Positions 14,038 to 15,919 of a stretch of DNA of 15,919 bases are shown here, piece by piece. Both the position numbers and the translations under genes were made by a program. The stretch spans positions 1 through 15,919 of the forward strand of contig CABPWH010000047.1 of the NCBI GenBank assembly GCA_902461085.1, in the 5' to 3' direction. The stretch is from an uncultured Collinsella sp. (GTDB lineage: Bacteria; Actinomycetota; Coriobacteriia; Coriobacteriales; Coriobacteriaceae). The notes beneath the pieces were generated by a model. The model was not told where the DNA came from. It saw only the letters and a list, made by a program, of their open reading frames with translations, and made no database searches. Position 1 is the first letter of the stretch. Each line of letters opens with the position of its first letter.

Positions 14038-14946
14038 TTAGCTGTTAGTGAGATTCGCGTCGGCTGCACCCTCCTGACGCATAAACGGCGGCATCTCCCC
14101 CGTCGCGGCGCAGGCGGCAATCTGATGCAGAGCCCCGGCGACCGCATCATCTGCCGCGGCGCCGATATGCCAGCGCGCGGCAGCCGTGACGGCCTCATTG
14201 GCATTGGCGACTGCAACGGAGTTGGGAACGGCATCGATCATGGGCAGATCGTTATCGGAATCGCCAAATACGGCCACCTCGTCGGGCGTCAGGCCCAAGG
14301 CGCGCGCCAGCTCCAGCGCAGCGCAGCCCTTGTCCCAACCATCCGGAAGGATGTCGAACAGGCGCACTCGGTTGTTGGGAAACACAAGCGAGAGTTCCGG
14401 CACCTCAACGGCAACGCGCTCGCGTAGCTCCGCGAGCTCCTCACGCGAACGGGCACTCCAGATATTCGCCTTAAACACCGGCGCGCCATCGACGACGGGA
14501 CGACACGGGGCCTCTTCGCCTTTGAGCCACGCATTGCCGCCCGACTCCATAGCGCGACGCACACGCTCGGGATTGCTCGTCACGCAATAGGCATCGTTGC
14601 CCCAAAAGTCATCGCCCAGGCTGTAGACTTTTAGAAATGTATCGTCGGTCTCTTGCTCCAGATAGTCAGCCAAACGCATCAGAGCATCGTTGTCGATTGC
14701 GCGCGAAGCGACTACTTCGCCGTCGACAAACATCACCTGGCCGTTACAGAACGCACCGGTCGAAAAACACTCGGAACGGTTTTTGAACATCCAGCCCATC
14801 GCGGACGGCTGACGACCCGAAACCGGCCCAAAGTGCAGACCCGCCGCCTGCATGGCATGAATACCCTCAATGGCGTAGTCGCTGGCGCCGTCATGCCCGG
14901 CTGGAATCAGTGTATCGTCCATATCGGTCAGCACAAGTTTAATCAT
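14038..14946 (-). CDS. HAD-superfamily phosphatase (Cof type)
   Basis: 302 residues. The haloacid dehalogenase motifs are all present: motif I DMDDT with Asp8 and Asp10, motif II Ser43 in SGR, motif III Lys206 in GWDKG, and motif IV GDSDND (Asp229, Asp233). A large cap domain lies between ~85 and ~190, as in the Cof/YbjI subgroup that dephosphorylates sugar phosphates, nucleotides or cofactor intermediates such as HMP-PP. The ATG at 14946 follows a G-rich but weak ribosome binding site. Only 10 bases separate its stop from the start of the LysR gene, so the two are probably co-transcribed. The substrate cannot be told from sequence. Confidence 0.9.
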   Translation of the reverse strand: MIKLVLTDMDDTLIPAGHDGASDYAIEGIHAMQAAGLHFGPVSGRQPSAMGWMFKNRSECFSTGAFCNGQVMFVDGEVVASRAIDNDALMRLADYLEQETDDTFLKVYSLGDDFWGNDAYCVTSNPERVRRAMESGGNAWLKGEEAPCRPVVDGAPVFKANIWSARSREELAELRERVAVEVPELSLVFPNNRVRLFDILPDGWDKGCAALELARALGLTPDEVAVFGDSDNDLPMIDAVPNSVAVANANEAVTAAARWHIGAAADDAVAGALHQIAACAATGEMPPFMRQEGAADANLTNS

Positions 14947-14984
14947 AAGGCCCCCATTCGTATCGGTCCTACCTATTGTAACGA

Positions 14985-15017
14985 CCTGCCAAAATAAACC
15001 TGTCCCTTTTTGGCAGG
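14985..15017. repeat. 10-bp inverted repeat between HAD and thiM units
   Basis: CCTGCCAAAA (14985-14994) and TTTTGGCAGG (15008-15017) are perfectly complementary around 13 bases that contain a related CCTGTCCC unit. It lies in the divergent gap, just upstream of the likely thiM promoter (TAGTAT at 15023-15028). It may be an operator or a copy of a dispersed intergenic repeat. Confidence 0.45.
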
Positions 15018-15045
15018 TGCGCTAGTATAGGGAACAACAGATTCG

Positions 15046-15137
15046 ATGCGGGAGTGCCGGCGGTGCAAACCACAAGGCTGAGAGGGCATGGGGCCCAATC
15101 CTTTGAACCTGTCAGTTAATGCTGGCGTAGGGAGCAT
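15046..15137 (+). ncRNA. TPP riboswitch (THI element) controlling thiM
   Basis: The conserved core of the thiamine pyrophosphate riboswitch is present in order: GGGAGTGCC (15050-15058), the pyrimidine-sensing CTGAGA (15078-15083), CCTTTGAACCTGTC (15100-15113), then TTAATGCTGGCGTAGGGA. ATGC (15046-15049) and GCAT (15134-15137) close helix P1. An intrinsic terminator begins 13 bases later and thiM follows, so binding of thiamine pyrophosphate should favour termination and lower thiM expression. Confidence 0.96.
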
Positions 15138-15149
15138 GCCGCCTTTACA

Positions 15150-15180
15150 GGGGCGCTGTCTATGCACAGCGCCCCTTTTC
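15150..15180 (+). terminator. Riboswitch expression-platform terminator
   Basis: GGGGCGCTGT (15150-15159) and ACAGCGCCCC (15166-15175) form a perfect 10-bp stem with a 6-base loop, followed by TTTTC. It sits between the riboswitch aptamer and the thiM start, as in transcription-attenuating TPP riboswitches. Confidence 0.9.
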
Positions 15181-15201
15181 TATGCCAAGGAGGCATGTGC
15201 A

Positions 15202-15919
15202 GTGATTGATTCGGAACAGCTTAAGCAACATATGGTCAAGGCCGTAGAGGAAATTCGCGCCACCAATCCGATGGCCGGCTCCATCACCAACACGGTGACG
15301 ATCGACTTTGTCGCCAACGCACAGCTCGCCGTGGGCGGATCGGCCGCCATGGTCTATCTGCCCGACGAGGGCGAAGCGCTCGTTGCCGGCGGCGGCGCCA
15401 TCTATCTCAACATGGGCACGCTCTTCCCTATCTACGAGCAGACGATTCCCCGCGCGGCGAAGGCGGCACACGACGCCGGCAAGCCCTGGGTGCTCGATCC
15501 GGTGGGCCTGGGTATCGGCAGCCTGCGCACCCAGCTGGTAAACGAGCTCAAGCAGTACAAGCCCGCCATCGTGCGCGGCAACGCCTCCGAGATTATCGCG
15601 CTCGCCGGCCTGTGGGGTCTTGAGGGCGAGGCAGCTGATCTGAGCCGCGTACGCGGTGTCGATACCACCGACACGGTAGACGCCGCCCGCGATGCCGCCG
15701 TGGCGCTCGCCCGCTACACCGGCGGCGCCGTAGTGGTCTCGGGCGAAGTCGACCTGATTACCGACGGCACGACCGTGGCCAAGTCCCACGGCGGCAGCCC
15801 GCTCATGTCCAAGATCACCGGCTGCGGCTGCTCGCAGGGCGGCGTGCTGGCCGTGTACGCCTGCGCCGCCGACCCGTTTACGGCAGCCGTCTGCGGTACC
15901 GCCGTCTACAACGTTGCCG
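15202..15919 (+). CDS. thiM: Hydroxyethylthiazole kinase, 3' end beyond the window
   Basis: The frame stays open from GTG at 15202 to the window edge, giving 239 residues out of the usual ~265-270. AAGGAGG (15187-15193) is 8 bases upstream; earlier ATG/GTG triplets at 15195 and 15197 hit stops within a few codons. Family marks are NPMAGSITNTVTIDFVANAQ, SAAMVYLPDE, VLDPVGLG, RGNASEI, and the catalytic GCGC near residue 210 (KITGCGCSQGG). ThiM phosphorylates hydroxyethylthiazole, salvaging the thiazole half of thiamine in the cytosol. The TPP riboswitch and terminator directly upstream place it under thiamine control, and it probably opens a thi operon that continues past the window. Confidence 0.96.
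   Translation, partial: MIDSEQLKQHMVKAVEEIRATNPMAGSITNTVTIDFVANAQLAVGGSAAMVYLPDEGEALVAGGGAIYLNMGTLFPIYEQTIPRAAKAAHDAGKPWVLDPVGLGIGSLRTQLVNELKQYKPAIVRGNASEIIALAGLWGLEGEAADLSRVRGVDTTDTVDAARDAAVALARYTGGAVVVSGEVDLITDGTTVAKSHGGSPLMSKITGCGCSQGGVLAVYACAADPFTAAVCGTAVYNVA

Noticed and set aside
15160..15789. 209-codon minus-strand frame opposite thiM
   Set aside because: thiM is unmistakable on the + strand, with riboswitch, ribosome binding site and GCGC motif.

Overview
The window reads as chromosome of a high-GC, Gram-positive gut anaerobe of the Coriobacteriia, most probably Collinsella. That rests on a complete bile salt hydrolase, peptide-deformylase-like proteins ending in a QH-x-IDHC motif, strong AAGGAGG-type ribosome binding sites, frequent GTG starts and GC-rich codon use. 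Nothing looks like a phage, insertion sequence, CRISPR array, tRNA or rRNA. Genes are dense, and every convergent pair is separated by a strong hairpin terminator.

Layout. (1) 1-202: 3' end of a peptide deformylase-like gene with an in-frame stop, then a bidirectional terminator. (2) 277-1797 (-): an XRE helix-turn-helix domain fused in frame to an AlaA-type aminotransferase. A strong internal ribosome binding site lies exactly where free-standing AlaA would begin, and repeated GTTCAATT operator-like sites precede the gene. (3) 1960-3847: a LysR regulator divergent from an EamA/DMT exporter, with a T-N11-A dyad between them. (4) 4076-6307 (+): Kup potassium transporter, preceded by three inverted repeats. 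(5) 6387-7352 (-): bile salt hydrolase. (6) 7597-8016 (-): a second deformylase-like protein whose catalytic Glu is Met; its stop codon lies in a ~109-bp imperfect palindrome. (7) 8210-9520 (+): AzgA/PbuG-type purine permease. (8) 9658-10323 (+): esterase-like alpha/beta hydrolase. (9) 10384-11718 (-): UraA-type uracil permease. (10) 11842-14946 (-): HAD phosphatase, LysR regulator and MetE-like methyltransferase, the last preceded by a TATAG-N7-CTATA dyad like the MET box of streptococcal MtaR regulators. (11) 15046-15919 (+): TPP riboswitch, intrinsic terminator and thiM, which runs off the window.

Together the genes cover amino-acid and one-carbon/sulfur metabolism (AlaA, MetE-like), nucleobase salvage (two NCS2-type permeases), K+ uptake, bile-salt deconjugation and thiazole salvage for thiamine. 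The least expected items are the regulator-enzyme fusion with its apparent dual start, the deformylase-like proteins with altered catalytic motifs, the candidate methionine regulatory circuit, and the large palindrome behind the second deformylase-like gene. All functions are inferred from motifs read by eye; no database search was run.
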